Shown here: piece by piece, positions 1-9,950 of the stretch | Layout: each line of letters starts with the position of its first letter | Position numbering within the stretch: position 1 is the first letter of the stretch | Assembly: GCA_025769875.1 (NCBI GenBank) | Contig: JAGFNK010000013.1 | Coordinates: 1-64,000 of the forward strand | From: Russula earlei | Taxonomy: Eukaryota; Basidiomycota; Agaricomycetes; Russulales; Russulaceae | Direction: 5' to 3' | Length of the DNA: 64,000 bases | Notes under the pieces: generated by a model | What the model saw: only the letters and a program-made list of their open reading frames with translations | The model's database searches: none | Told to the model about the DNA's origin: nothing | Program-made: the position numbers and the translations under genes

Positions 1-373
1 ACTTCCTACAGCGCGCAGCATGATGAAAGCAGAGGCGAGAGGACTAGAAGAATCGATCGTCTGATTGGATGCGTTTCACCTGCCGCAATGAGGGCAACGT
101 AGAAGTGGAGATAAACCCTATTTTCGCGTGCTTTCCCTGTGATGGACAGACATACAGCGGCGAGTCGAATGGAAGCACTGGAGAAGCACGCATTATACAT
201 TACGACGCAGACGCCGACAACGAATGGTGGGTGTACAGTCTGCATGATCCACTGGCACTCTCGAACGCGGTTCAATCTAACGGCATGTAATGTATGACAA
301 GGAGACGAAACGTGACATGATGATAATGTAACAGCCAAACGGATATGGAAGCTTGGAAGGCGCCAAAATGGGG
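1..373. other. Left-edge intergenic DNA
   Basis: No reading frame here resembles a known protein, and the short open frames on both strands overlap each other. It lies just past the stop of the phosphatase gene, so part of it is probably that gene's 3' untranslated region. Nothing else is seen. Confidence 0.4.
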
Positions 374-2116
374 CTAAGACCAATGCGCTTCCGCCCCTCT
401 TGATGATGACTTGTGGCACCTCGCGCTGACGAGCCGCGCTCGTCCGCTGTCGCCGAAAGGGATGGCGCCTGGGATCGACGCGACGCCATCGTCGGCACCG
501 TCCTCTTCCTCTTCTTCATTCTCGTCATCGGAGCGAAGATCGCTACTTTCGCGGGCGCCAAGGGAAACGGCTTCCTGGTGTGGGTGCCCCTTGCCCAAAA
601 TGAGCGCCGTCAGCTGGCGACCGTAGACCTGGATAGAGTTCATAAGAAACGAGATGACGGCTGGGTGGACGATTGCATACGCATCCGGTATCTAAGCCCA
701 CGGTCCACCGATGGACGTCTAGTCCACGTGAGGCCGTGTGACCGTAGACCACCGTGGACGGATGGCACGGGAGAGAGCCCTTAGCCCCTGGCTCGAAGCC
801 ATCACATCGAGACATCATTCCATTCCACGCCTCTGTCCACGCCTTGCCCTTGTTTGTCTTTCTATGTAACCCGCGTCCGGTTCAGCGCATCAAGACTGGA
901 ACGGCCGAGGATACCTACCTCGATATGGTATTGTCCTTCCGTAAGTTTCTCATGTTCAATACCACCCAAGGGTTTTTATTCGGCTTTATATCGTCCAAGA
1001 TGGCGAGTTCTTGCGCATTCCGGAGCATTGGGATGCGGCCGCCGAGAAGTCCCGACGAGAGACGCGGCAAATGTGCAAGCGGCTGCCGCTTCGAAGTGAT
1101 GGAAATCGTTGGGTCATATGGGAGTAAGCCGGCGTGTACAAGGAAGGCATGCTCGGATGGCACATGCAGCATCAGGGGCAGGGAGAGGAGATATTCATAG
1201 TCCGCCTTCGACATCGCCCTTTAGCTTCGTTAGCACACTCCCCAGTACAAGACGGAGAGGAGGGAATCATACCGGGCAACTCGATAATGATCAGAAAACA
1301 ATTTCCATCCTCTTGGCACTTTGGTCCACCATTCGTGGTCCTTTCTCCCCGCGCTCATCTGCGTTCCTACCCAAGCTTCAGTGTCTTTGTCCTTCTCCAA
1401 TTCTCCGCCGAGGTTTCCCTCTTCCCATTTCTCTTCGAGCTCTACGAGCCACCGGGAACCTGCACCAGCCTCCAAACCTCTAATCCACTCTATCCACGCG
1501 CGCCATTCGATGACTTTCTGGTCATGGTTTCCACGTATTCCAGTGATGTTGTTCTTGCTCATGAAGGACAGTACTGCGAGAGACCCAGTATGAGGGCCCT
1601 TTGTAATAATGTCCCCAATATGAATGAGGGTATCGTTCTTCTTGTTGTAGGAAAGTTGTCTCAAGAGATTGCTGGTGAGTGAGGGATCAAGTTAATTTAC
1701 GAAACCAAGCGGCTGATGGCGTACTCCAGGGATGACTTCATTCCATGAATGTCTCCAATTATTATAGCTCGTCTATCGGGGTCGTCTGTGGGACAACGTC
1801 TGGTTAAATCTAACTACATGGAGATGGAGAAAGGGAGCTCGTTAACCTAACGAGAGCTGTTCAGCTGACAGAATGCCTGTATGTCTATACTGTCCAAAGT
1901 CTGGGAAACCTAGGTAACGCAAAGACGACAAAATTGAGTAATGGAACACGATAATGGGAAGACGAGTTGGCAGAGCCGCGAACCGGAACCCTTCATAAGG
2001 ACGCTTGGCATATCACCAGAGAATTCATGTTGCACGCCAGAGAAGAGAAAGTACAACAAAAAGAAGAATACGACGGAAGTTGGGATTGCATGTCTCAGGA
2101 TTGGTGACTGAGCCAT
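374..2116 (-). CDS. Calcineurin-like metallophosphatase, Ppn2-type
   Basis: Predicted metal-dependent phosphoesterase of the PPP superfamily, closest in layout to the yeast vacuolar polyphosphatase Ppn2. The protein starts with a hydrophobic anchor (MAQSPILRHAIPTSVVFFFL). The metal-binding blocks follow in order on separate exons: IIIGDIHGMK near 1745-1775, GDIITKGP near 1610, GNHDQ near 1545, VHAGLLPYDP near 1140, VVYGHTASRGL near 750 and GLDTGCVYGRQLTALIL across 690-600. Clear introns are 1219-1272, 862-918 and 629-680, each restoring the frame. The acidic tail (DDENEEEEEDGADDG) precedes the stop at 374. The N-terminal half is less certain: one or two introns of only 32-37 nt seem needed between 1810 and 2040, or a longer intron uses another donor. 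Membrane anchoring fits a vacuolar enzyme, but the polyphosphate substrate is inferred from family only. Confidence 0.82.
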
Positions 2117-2417
2117 GGAGAAGGGGCCTAAGGTAGAAGGATGGAGTGAGAGAAATTTGTGCGGTGCCTCCTTGTGTTGTGGTGCCAGCCTCCAGGTGCT
2201 CCTCAAGCGCCCTCTTAATCTTATCAATTCTCTACCCGCTTGACTACGTCCCTCGAAGCGGCATTTGGCGTATTGCCGACGCACTCGAACTGACGCATCA
2301 ACATTCGATTCTCAGGCCCAGTCGCAGAAAAGCTCGCTGCATCATAACAGCAGCGACGGCCTTTCGGATTAGCCTTTGTTGCACCGTCGACGAGTCCCCC
2401 GGGATCCAGAGTCGAAC

Positions 2418-4129
2418 ATGTCCGAGTCCGAGTCCATGCCTCCCGAACCTCCGCCCCCGTTTGGCCATCAGCTGCGAAGATACTTTGGCTTCGAGGAGGA
2501 CTATTTGAATATGAACAATGGTCAGTGTGCACTCTTCATTCTCCATGGTCATATGCACCACGTCGGATCTAACGCTTCAACAGGCTCCTACGGCTCGGTG
2601 CCAATCGCAGTTTCTGCTTCCACCGAGGCCACATTCCGGCTCATAGAAGGGAATGTCGATAGATTCATCAAAATACGCCTTGACGAGTACCTCACGCCTG
2701 CCAGACATCGTATGGCCAGGTTCGTTGGCGCAGGGCCGGACGAAATCGTTTTTGTACCGAATGCCTCTCATGGACTAAACACTGTTCTTTGGAATCTCGC
2801 GTGGAATGAGGGGGATATCATCATCACGGGTAAGGGGCAGCCCATTCATACATAAGCATGCGCCACTTCCCACTTGGTCTGCAGCGACGACAACCTATAA
2901 ACCCATAGAACGGACGTCACAACACATCAGTGATTTGTCACCTCACCCTTCTGTCTCTGTATTTGACCTGAACTTCCCAACTACTCGTGCAACTGTCCTC
3001 GAAACTTTCCGTGAACATATCGACGGAGTGAACGCCGACTTGCAGGTAGCTCAGCGCAAAATCAGCGACGGGACAAAGTTGAAGATGGTTGCTGTCATCG
3101 ATAGCATTGCTTCGAATCCAGGCGTTTACCTACCGTGGAAAGAGATGGTCGCCCTCTGTCGTGAGAGGGGTGTTTTGACCGTTATCGATGCTGCACATAG
3201 CCTTGGGCAGGAACTCAACATTAACTTGAGTATCGTTGACCCGGACTTTTGGGTATCTGTAGGGCAGATTCACGACGGGACGCCACACCACTTTGCTGAA
3301 CTGGACCTCGCAGAACTGTCACAAGTGGCTCTATGCTTATCGCCCATGTGCCATCCTTTACGTGCCAATACGGTACGCCGAGGGTGCAAGAGAGTATCCA
3401 ACATTCATCTAATGATGGAACCTAGAAATCAACACTTAATCAAATCCGCCTTTCCGACACCTGAGAGTTATGTGTCTCCCAAGGAGCAAGCAAACGACCC
3501 CTTGGCATCTCGCTTTCTGGAGATGTTTGAGTGTGAGTGCTCGCCTATATCTATACCAACGGGACTTGACTAGACCTGTTGTAGGGACAGGAACAACTGA
3601 CTACACAAAATATCTGAGCATTCACCCTGGTATGGTTTCTAATCACGCATCTCGCGTGATGGTGTTCATTCTTGGCATTTAGCCCTGCACTTCCGTCAGT
3701 GGCTTGGTGGCGAGCAGAAAATCAATGGCCATTGTCGCTCACTCGCACTTACCGGTGGTAGACTACTCTCTCAGCTACTCGGAACATCACTACTAGACCC
3801 CACGGGGGAGTTCACACTCAATATGACCAACGTCGAACTCCCACTTTCCCCGAATATCCCCGACAATGCTACTACGCGCGAATTACTCTTGCGTAACCTA
3901 TTAGAGCGATGGCAGGTATCTGTAGCAATCTTTCGGCATAACAATAGATGGTGGGTGAGGGTAAGTGCGCAGGTTTGGAATGAGGTGAATGCTCGTCACT
4001 CCTCATATTGACCAAAGTTCTAATGTCGTATCGTAGATCTCAGACTTTGAGTATCTTGCAAAAGCTCTTAAAGATTCATGTGAGAAACTAGAAATGAAGT
4101 ATCGCAGGAAAAACTTGGTGAAGCTGTAG
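2418..4129 (+). CDS. PLP-dependent class V aminotransferase
   Basis: Fold-type I PLP enzyme of the isopenicillin-N-epimerase / cysteine-desulfurase-like group common in fungi. Eight exons fit with frame kept: 2418-2520, 2584-2829, 2885-3258, 3314-3372, 3426-3532, 3585-3629, 3683-3984 and 4037-4129, giving 442 residues. Family landmarks are FGFEEDYLNMNNGSYGSVP at the N-terminus, VFVPNASHGLNTVLWNL, VIDAAHSLGQ before the cofactor, and DPDFWVS followed across a splice by NCHKWLYAYRPCAILYVP. The Lys in that last motif is the expected Schiff-base residue. FEWTGTTDYTKYL and WWVRVSAQVWNE close the C-terminal domain. The loop usually written DGAHS reads DAAHS. No signal peptide, so probably cytosolic. 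The substrate cannot be read from sequence; relatives act as amino-acid sulfoxide lyases or epimerases. Confidence 0.88.
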
Positions 4130-4545
4130 TTCATGATACTCGACGGAAGAACATATCATATCGAGTATGATTTTAACGGACCCTGGAGTCGACATGGAAG
4201 GCACGTTGATGATCCCAGAAAGCTCACTGGGATATTGGAGTGGGAGAATGGCCAACATAGCCAGGATCGCCTTCTGGACCATCGGTCCTCTGCAGCAGAG
4301 AACAGTCGAGAAGTGCGAGCGAGGTATAGGTTCAATATGAGTGAGGAGAGAAGGGGTTTCTGATGCATTAAGGTATACTGCAGGCCAGTTCAGTGAAGGA
4401 AGGGATGTGCACAGGGCTGCTTTAGTCGTCGGCCTGAGCGGTCCGAAGATTTCACTCTTCCCACCACCGCAGTCGAGAACTTGCAATCTGAACTCGAAGA
4501 GCACAAGAAAGAAAGTTGGATATATCGTTATTGTACAATTATACT
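4130..4545 (+). other. Intergenic, aminotransferase to CTU2
   Basis: Short spacer between two genes in the same direction. Small open frames on both strands show no family motif and no paired splice sites. It presumably holds the CTU2 promoter. Confidence 0.4.
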
Positions 4546-6395
4546 ATGTCTGACTTGTGCGGAAATCCCGCTGCCGAGGCGGGGGAGGCGCTTATACCCA
4601 GTGAGCATTTTGATCGCATCTGCCTCAACCCAACCGGCCATCCTGCTGTTGCTGAACTATTCCGAAGGAAAGCGTAAGTTTGACCGATCAAAGATCTGCG
4701 TCAAATGCAAAACCAATCCTGGGAACTTGGTGATCCGCCATTCGGTCTATTGCAGGTGCGTGTCGTCTTGGCGTGCTCGCCGACCGCGTTCATTGACAAG
4801 AGAGGGTGCGGTGCTGCCCGTGCAGAGACTGCTTTACGTCACTCATAACGGCCAAGTTTCGCCAAGCTCTCGAACCTCACATCAACCATGCGTCCACCGG
4901 ACCACGACGAGGCGCGCTCAATCCGTCTGGCGGTCTGCTCGTGGCGTTCTCGGGCGGATCCGGATCCTCCGTCCTGCTCGACCTCGTGCACCGAACATAC
5001 TGCACGAACGTGGGCAGCGACGAGCTGAAGGGCGGGAGGGAGCATCCTCGCAAAGACAGGGTGTGGAAGAGGATCCACGTTTGCTACGTGGAGACGTCGG
5101 ATGTCTTTCCAGAGGCAGGTCAACCCGTCCATCCCTCATTCTTTTTTTGTTGTTGTCATTCACCTGACCTGCCATGACTTGCTCCACCAGACAAGCGACC
5201 GAACTGCGCGAATGCGCGAAGCCGTCGCTCGGTACGAGGGGTGCGAGTTTATTCCACTGCGCGTGCAAGACGCGTTCGATCGGAGCTGGTGGGAGCGAGT
5301 TTCCGGCGATCTCTCAGTACTACCCGTTGACCTATGTCGCGGAGGTATGTCAACTAGGGTCTTCTCCGCAGGAAGTTTTCCAACCAAATCATCCCCATCA
5401 GAACCCGTTCCTATCGACGCTTTGAAAGCCCATCTCCGTGCCTTGCCAACTGCTACAGCCGTTCTGTATACACTATCTACCTTGACGCGGTTGCTATTGT
5501 TATACACCGCCTATTCTATAGGCGCTTCCCATCTGGTTCTGGGCACCTCTCTTACTTCTTTGTCGATATCTCTGATCTCCTCGATATCTCAAGGGGGAGG
5601 CTTTGTCGTGCCACAGGCCATTCAGGAGGAATGGATCCCACCTTTTATCAAACGCATTCCTGGAGCCACATCGTGGAGCGGCGAGGTCCGCTTGATCCGG
5701 CCACTAAGAGATGTGGGCATGAAGGAGTGCACTGCTTGGGTCTGGTGGCATCAGCTGTGGGTAGTTGGGAAGCAGAGGATCCCTATCTCAGAGAAGACCA
5801 TTGGCAAAATAACAAATGGTAGACTGGTCTCCCTATCTGTGATCGGCTATCCTGACGATTCAACAGATTTTATCATTGGGCTCGAAAGAGATTACCTGTC
5901 GACAGTATCTACCGTCGTCAAGACGGTCGGGAAACTTGCTCCGAAGGGAAAGCCCGGGCTACGTTGCGTCCTATGCGAACTGTAGGTTTTGGAGTAATGC
6001 AGTTGCTATCCCCTTGTTCACAATGTGTCTGCAGACCAACGCAGCAGTCCGCTCAAGGATGGAAGGCCCGAACATCGATTCATGCTTTCGAGGACGCAGC
6101 TTCTCCCGAGGATGTCCCCACACCCCTGCTTGCGTTTTTATGTTACCCATGCCACACCACGCTCACGAGTAAGAGTAGCCGGAGTTCCAAAAGCCGCAAC
6201 CTGAAGTCTTCCAGTCCCACATCGGAACCGTCGTCTACTTTGAATCTCCCTACTTGGGGAGCCGCGCGTCTCGCATGTGGAATTGGGGATGAGGAGAGCA
6301 CTAGCAGCTCGGCAAATGAGATTTGGGTGACTAAAAAATTGGACACCGATCTCATGAAGTCTCTAGTAGGCGAGTTCATGTTGGATGAACGATAG
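4546..6395 (+). CDS. CTU2: Cytoplasmic tRNA 2-thiolation protein 2
   Basis: Ctu2/Ncs2 partners Ctu1/Ncs6 to thiolate wobble uridine (U34) of Lys, Gln and Glu tRNAs in the cytosol, using the Urm1 sulfur relay. The N-terminal zinc-ribbon half-site KICVKCKTNPGN...YCRDCF is split by an intron (exons 4546-4600, 4668-4755, 4826 onward). A degenerate P-loop-type SGGSGSS (VAFSGGSGSSVLLDLV) follows. VRLIRPLRDVGMKEC and TVSTVVKTVGKLAP match conserved blocks in the second half, and the C-terminal cysteine pairs CVLCEL and LCYPCH complete the family signature. One intron before TSDRTARMREAV (about 5130-5190) and one from 5972 to 6033 are needed. A 48-nt GT...CAG segment at 5820-5867 is in frame; removing it joins KITN to DFIIGLERD, which fits the family better than retention. 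Stop at 6393-6395. Confidence 0.9.
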
Positions 6396-6731
6396 CGCAG
6401 AGTCGCAGCCAGAGTCCCGCACGTCGACTCTGCGATCAGCGTGTGAGATAGCCGTCAAGACTTAATATGTATTTATTGCCTGGCTTGACACATCTCTTTT
6501 AACTAACTACATTGTACTCTTCGCATCGCAACTCTCAGTTTTTTTCTCGGAAGACTGAGGTCGCTTCTTATTCCCCTTCGCTACAAAAAAAGACAAAACT
6601 CGGATTATGTTTTGCGAATCACCACGGCACGGCAAAGCCGCTTAGGGGGTTCGCACGATCACCATTACCTCCTTCTGGTTGATCCTGACTATTTAATAAT
6701 GACGCGGCCCTTCTCCTTGCTCAGTATCACC
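6396..6731 (+). other. Intergenic, CTU2 to paraoxonase-like gene
   Basis: AT-richer spacer with T-rich runs near 6540, probably the 3' untranslated region of CTU2 and the promoter of the next gene. No coding signal is seen. Confidence 0.4.
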
Positions 6732-8097
6732 ATGAAGTCTTCCTTGTCTTGGGCAATTGCTACAGCATTCATTGTACGTATAAACGCTTATATTGCACTT
6801 ATTCTCATTGGCACCAACCACTCAGGCATTTGGGCTCTGGCGGAATGGCCGTAGTTCTCGAAACATCCTCATTCCAACCCCTGACTTTCCTCATGGCTAT
6901 TATGCAGAGGGCTCGCATAACGAGCATTGCGCGATCGTCAGAGACACACCCTCCAACGACATGAAATTCTGTGAGGATGCTGTTTTCTGGGAGCAGCAAG
7001 ACCGCAGCGGTGCAGTGCTCGACAAGGTCCTGCTGCTCAGCTGCGACCCCAGCCGCAGAGGCTGGAATACGGTCATGGGTCCGATGCTCGAGCCGTCTTT
7101 TCGCGGAGCGCTCTGGTACTACACCATAGGGCAAGGTGGCGGCGCTTCAGGTCGCCCGCGTCGGATCACGTTGGAGGGGTATCCCGAGGAGCACAACTTT
7201 CATCCCCTCGGCCTCGACGTGTACCCCTCGCAGCCGGACCGTCCAGAATCCAACCTCTTCGTCGTGAACCACGCGCGGTACAACAGCACGGTCGAGCAGT
7301 TCGTCATCTCGTGGCGCTCGCCGGACCGCGCGCGTTGGGTACGCACCCTCTCCGGTCCGGAATTCGTCTCGCCGAACGCGCTCGCGTTGACCGGCCCGAC
7401 GTCGTTTTATCTCACGAACGACCACCGCTTCACGAGGCGCCTTCCCGGCGTGCTCGGAAAGACGTTGCCCCTCGCCGAGACGATCCTCGGGCTCCCGCTC
7501 GCGTGGACTAACCACGTCACGCTATCAGATGCGTCGACGAACGAGGACGCACCGGGCTCGCCGTACGCGGAGGTCGTCACGTCGCGCCTCGCCTTCCCGA
7601 ACGGCGTCGCCGTCTCCGCGGACGGCGCGCAGGTGGCGATAGCGTCGACAACGCTCTGCGAAATCCTCTTCTACGCGCGCGACCCCGCCACGCAGGCGCT
7701 CTCGCCCCTTGCCCGCGTCCCGACCCCGTTCGCGCCCGACAACGTCAGGTTCGATTCGCAAGGCTCGCTCATCGTCGCCGGCCACCCTCACTTCCAGTCG
7801 CTCGTCGCCGTCGCGGCAAACCGTACAGACGCGCTCGCACCCAGCTGGGTCGTGTCCATCACGCCGACGTCTCCGGCTGCGGAGGCGGAAACAAAGATGG
7901 GCAGCGATTGGGATTTGGGCGTGCCAGTTCCGGCTTCGCGCAAAGTTCCTCGAGCACCTGGTTACGAACTGCGCACGTTGTACCAAAGCGACGGCAGCGA
8001 GTTTTCGTCCTCGTCCACAGCACTGAGAGACGCGAGGACGGGGGTATTGTATGTGGTTGGGCTTTATGCGGATGGCTTGATGGTGTGCACTCCATAA
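6732..8097 (+). CDS. Paraoxonase/arylesterase-like six-bladed propeller
   Basis: Two exons (6732-6773 and 6826-8097) encode 437 residues. The first exon supplies a hydrophobic signal-type start (MKSSLSWAIATAFI) and the intron (6774-6825) has good borders. The body matches the PON/arylesterase beta-propeller family: FCEDAVFW, then HPLGLDVYPS with LFVVNHAR, then SPNALALTGPTSFYLTNDHR, then FPNGVAVSADG, then APDNVRFDSQGSLIVAGHPH. These Asn/Asp/His positions coordinate the propeller calcium ions in paraoxonases, so a secreted or membrane-attached calcium-dependent lactonase or esterase is likely. The substrate is unknown. The coding exon is strikingly GC-rich at third positions, which keeps the antisense strand open over long stretches; those antisense frames are not genes. 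Confidence 0.85.
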
Positions 8098-8468
8098 AGA
8101 TTCTAGTAATGCATTATATGATCATAGGCGGTCATTTGACAAATCAAAGCGGCAGCTGTAGAGTGTATACTACCGTGTTATTGAGCTCTGTTGTCAATCC
8201 CCTGCTGGGACGTAGTAGGTACAAGGAAAAAGTGAAAAAGTGAATGAGGGAGCTATTTAACCATGGACGACAAAAGACCGTCCGAGAAATACAACACCAA
8301 AAAGCGTGCTAGAGACAAAGGTACTAGAGTAAGAGTAGGAATTGGATAGATAGCGTAGCACGCGAGCGAGGGGAGGCAAGAACAAAGGTCAGAACCACGG
8401 GGTCGGAACGTATGTCCTAAACCGATAGAAAGAAATCAATGATGAGTATTATACAAGTAAAATCACAC
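8098..8468. other. Tail-to-tail intergenic spacer
   Basis: Spacer between converging genes (paraoxonase-like + and BQT4 -). No coding signal or structured element is seen; it should hold the two 3' untranslated regions. Confidence 0.45.
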
Positions 8469-9808
8469 TCACATGGCACCAAATGCGGCCGCAAAGGCAG
8501 CAATACCCCATGCAAACGACCTCCGCTCCGGTGTCATTTCTGGCAAGCGAGAAACGCGCCTATTCGTGGCAATCTTTCGTTTCTGCGTCTCGGGCTCCTT
8601 GAAATTGAACTGCAGCGATGGGGCCTCCACTTCCCGCTCGCGCTTCTTCTCCAGCCCCTCGTTCATCGTTTCATCCTCATCGCCTGTCACCTGCAACTTC
8701 GTCTCCCGCTGCGCCTTGAAAGCCTCGATCATCTCCTTCTGTTCTCGAATGTCCTCATTGACATCCGGCCCAGGCACTTCCGGGATATCATCCTCCACGG
8801 CGGTCTCATCTGACCCCGCCGGCGTGGCTACCTCCGTTCGGCGAGTCCTGATAGGAGAGCGGAGCACTTTCGGTGACTTGAAGGGGCTGGCCGCTTTTGG
8901 ACTAGTAGGTTTGGGGGCAGGGGATGGGGCAGGACTCGTCGTACGCTGTGAACGACGGGTCGCGGCCGGGCTAAGAGGAGCTTTCATAGGTGAACTGGCG
9001 GCAGCGGAGGGCAGTTTAGGAGGCGCCGGGGAAGCCTCTCGTCGACGTTTTGGAGGGTTAGGGGTGGACATGGACGGAGCTGGGGTGGGGAGCTGTTTCG
9101 GGGCGGGTGTGTCCTTGTCTGGCGTCTGTTGTAACTGCTGCGTGCGCGATGATTTACGATATTCGGTGTTTGGATCGGGTTTCGCATCCGTGAGGGGAGA
9201 GATTATCTTCTCGAGTGAGTAGTCACTGGCGATGCTGGTCGCGACGTCGGCTGTGACCCATGTACCCGCAAAACGCGCCTTGCCGCCGCGGTTTCCTCCA
9301 GTACCGTCAAAATTGGCCTTTACCCAGTTGGACTCTACCCTCTCCGATTCATCACTAGCTGTTGGGAACGCAGCACGGAACATGGTGGTGAGGCTGATCG
9401 CGCCCGTATCAAGGCGACGGAGAATGAAGGCATGGCCTGCAGGCTACAGCGTACAATAAGTCACATGGAAGGCAGATGGAAGATCGATTCGACGGACTGT
9501 AGGAACCTTCATACGTGCGACCTGGGACGGTTGCAGAAAAAGGAATGGCCGTTGTTTCAGAAGAAGATCGCAATGAGGAGAGTGGTCAGCGTACAATCGT
9601 GGACTGTCCCTCGCGTATAATTTCTTGAAACTTGACAGCAGGCAAATTTGAAGAATCAACTTTGAGGTGAAGTGAGAAACATGTCGGTCAAATCGGGGAG
9701 GGACTGGGAATACTGACGTGACTTTATATGGGGATTGAGATGTTCCAGAGGAAGCAGGGGACGAGGAGTACCCGCGAGTGGCACGACGAAATGAGGTTGA
9801 GTGGGCAT
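8469..9808 (-). CDS. BQT4: Bouquet formation protein Bqt4-like
   Basis: Bqt4 is an inner-nuclear-membrane protein that tethers telomeres to the nuclear envelope in fission yeast. Four exons (9808-9718, 9659-9595, 9521-9498, 9443-8469) give 384 residues. The third is a 24-nt microexon encoding VARMKVPT. Its joins make one continuous APSES/KilA-N-like block: FQEIIREGQSTI, VARMKVPT, PAGHAFILRRLDTGAISLTT, MFRAAFPTASDE, then FAGTWVTADVATSIASDY and ISPLTDAKPDPNTEYRKS. A long Pro/Ser/Ala-rich low-complexity linker with basic patches follows, then a charged helix (EQKEMIEAFKAQRETKLQV). A short hydrophobic C-terminus (FAWGIAAFAAAFGAM) fits the tail-anchor of Bqt4. An upstream in-frame stretch lacks a better ATG, so the start is 9808. 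Family assignment is good; function is by analogy. Confidence 0.83.
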
Positions 9809-9950
9809 GAATGGAGTTAAAGTGAAGTGCAACAAGTGCAGAGAGGAGAGAGACTGCCGTGGCGTGGCGTCGCGGTTTAAGGCTCCGCTTCAATTATCAA
9901 GAACGGCGATCAACAAGTAAAGCAAAGCACAGCAGAAAGTACAACAACAA

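Noticed and set aside
7147..7986. Two long minus-strand open frames inside the paraoxonase-like gene
   Set aside because: They are Arg-rich shadows created by high GC at third codon positions. The plus frame has the family motifs.
8473..9222. 249-codon plus-strand frame across BQT4
   Set aside because: It is Ser/Gly/Ala-biased antisense of the Pro/Ser linker, while the minus strand encodes the conserved Bqt4 block.
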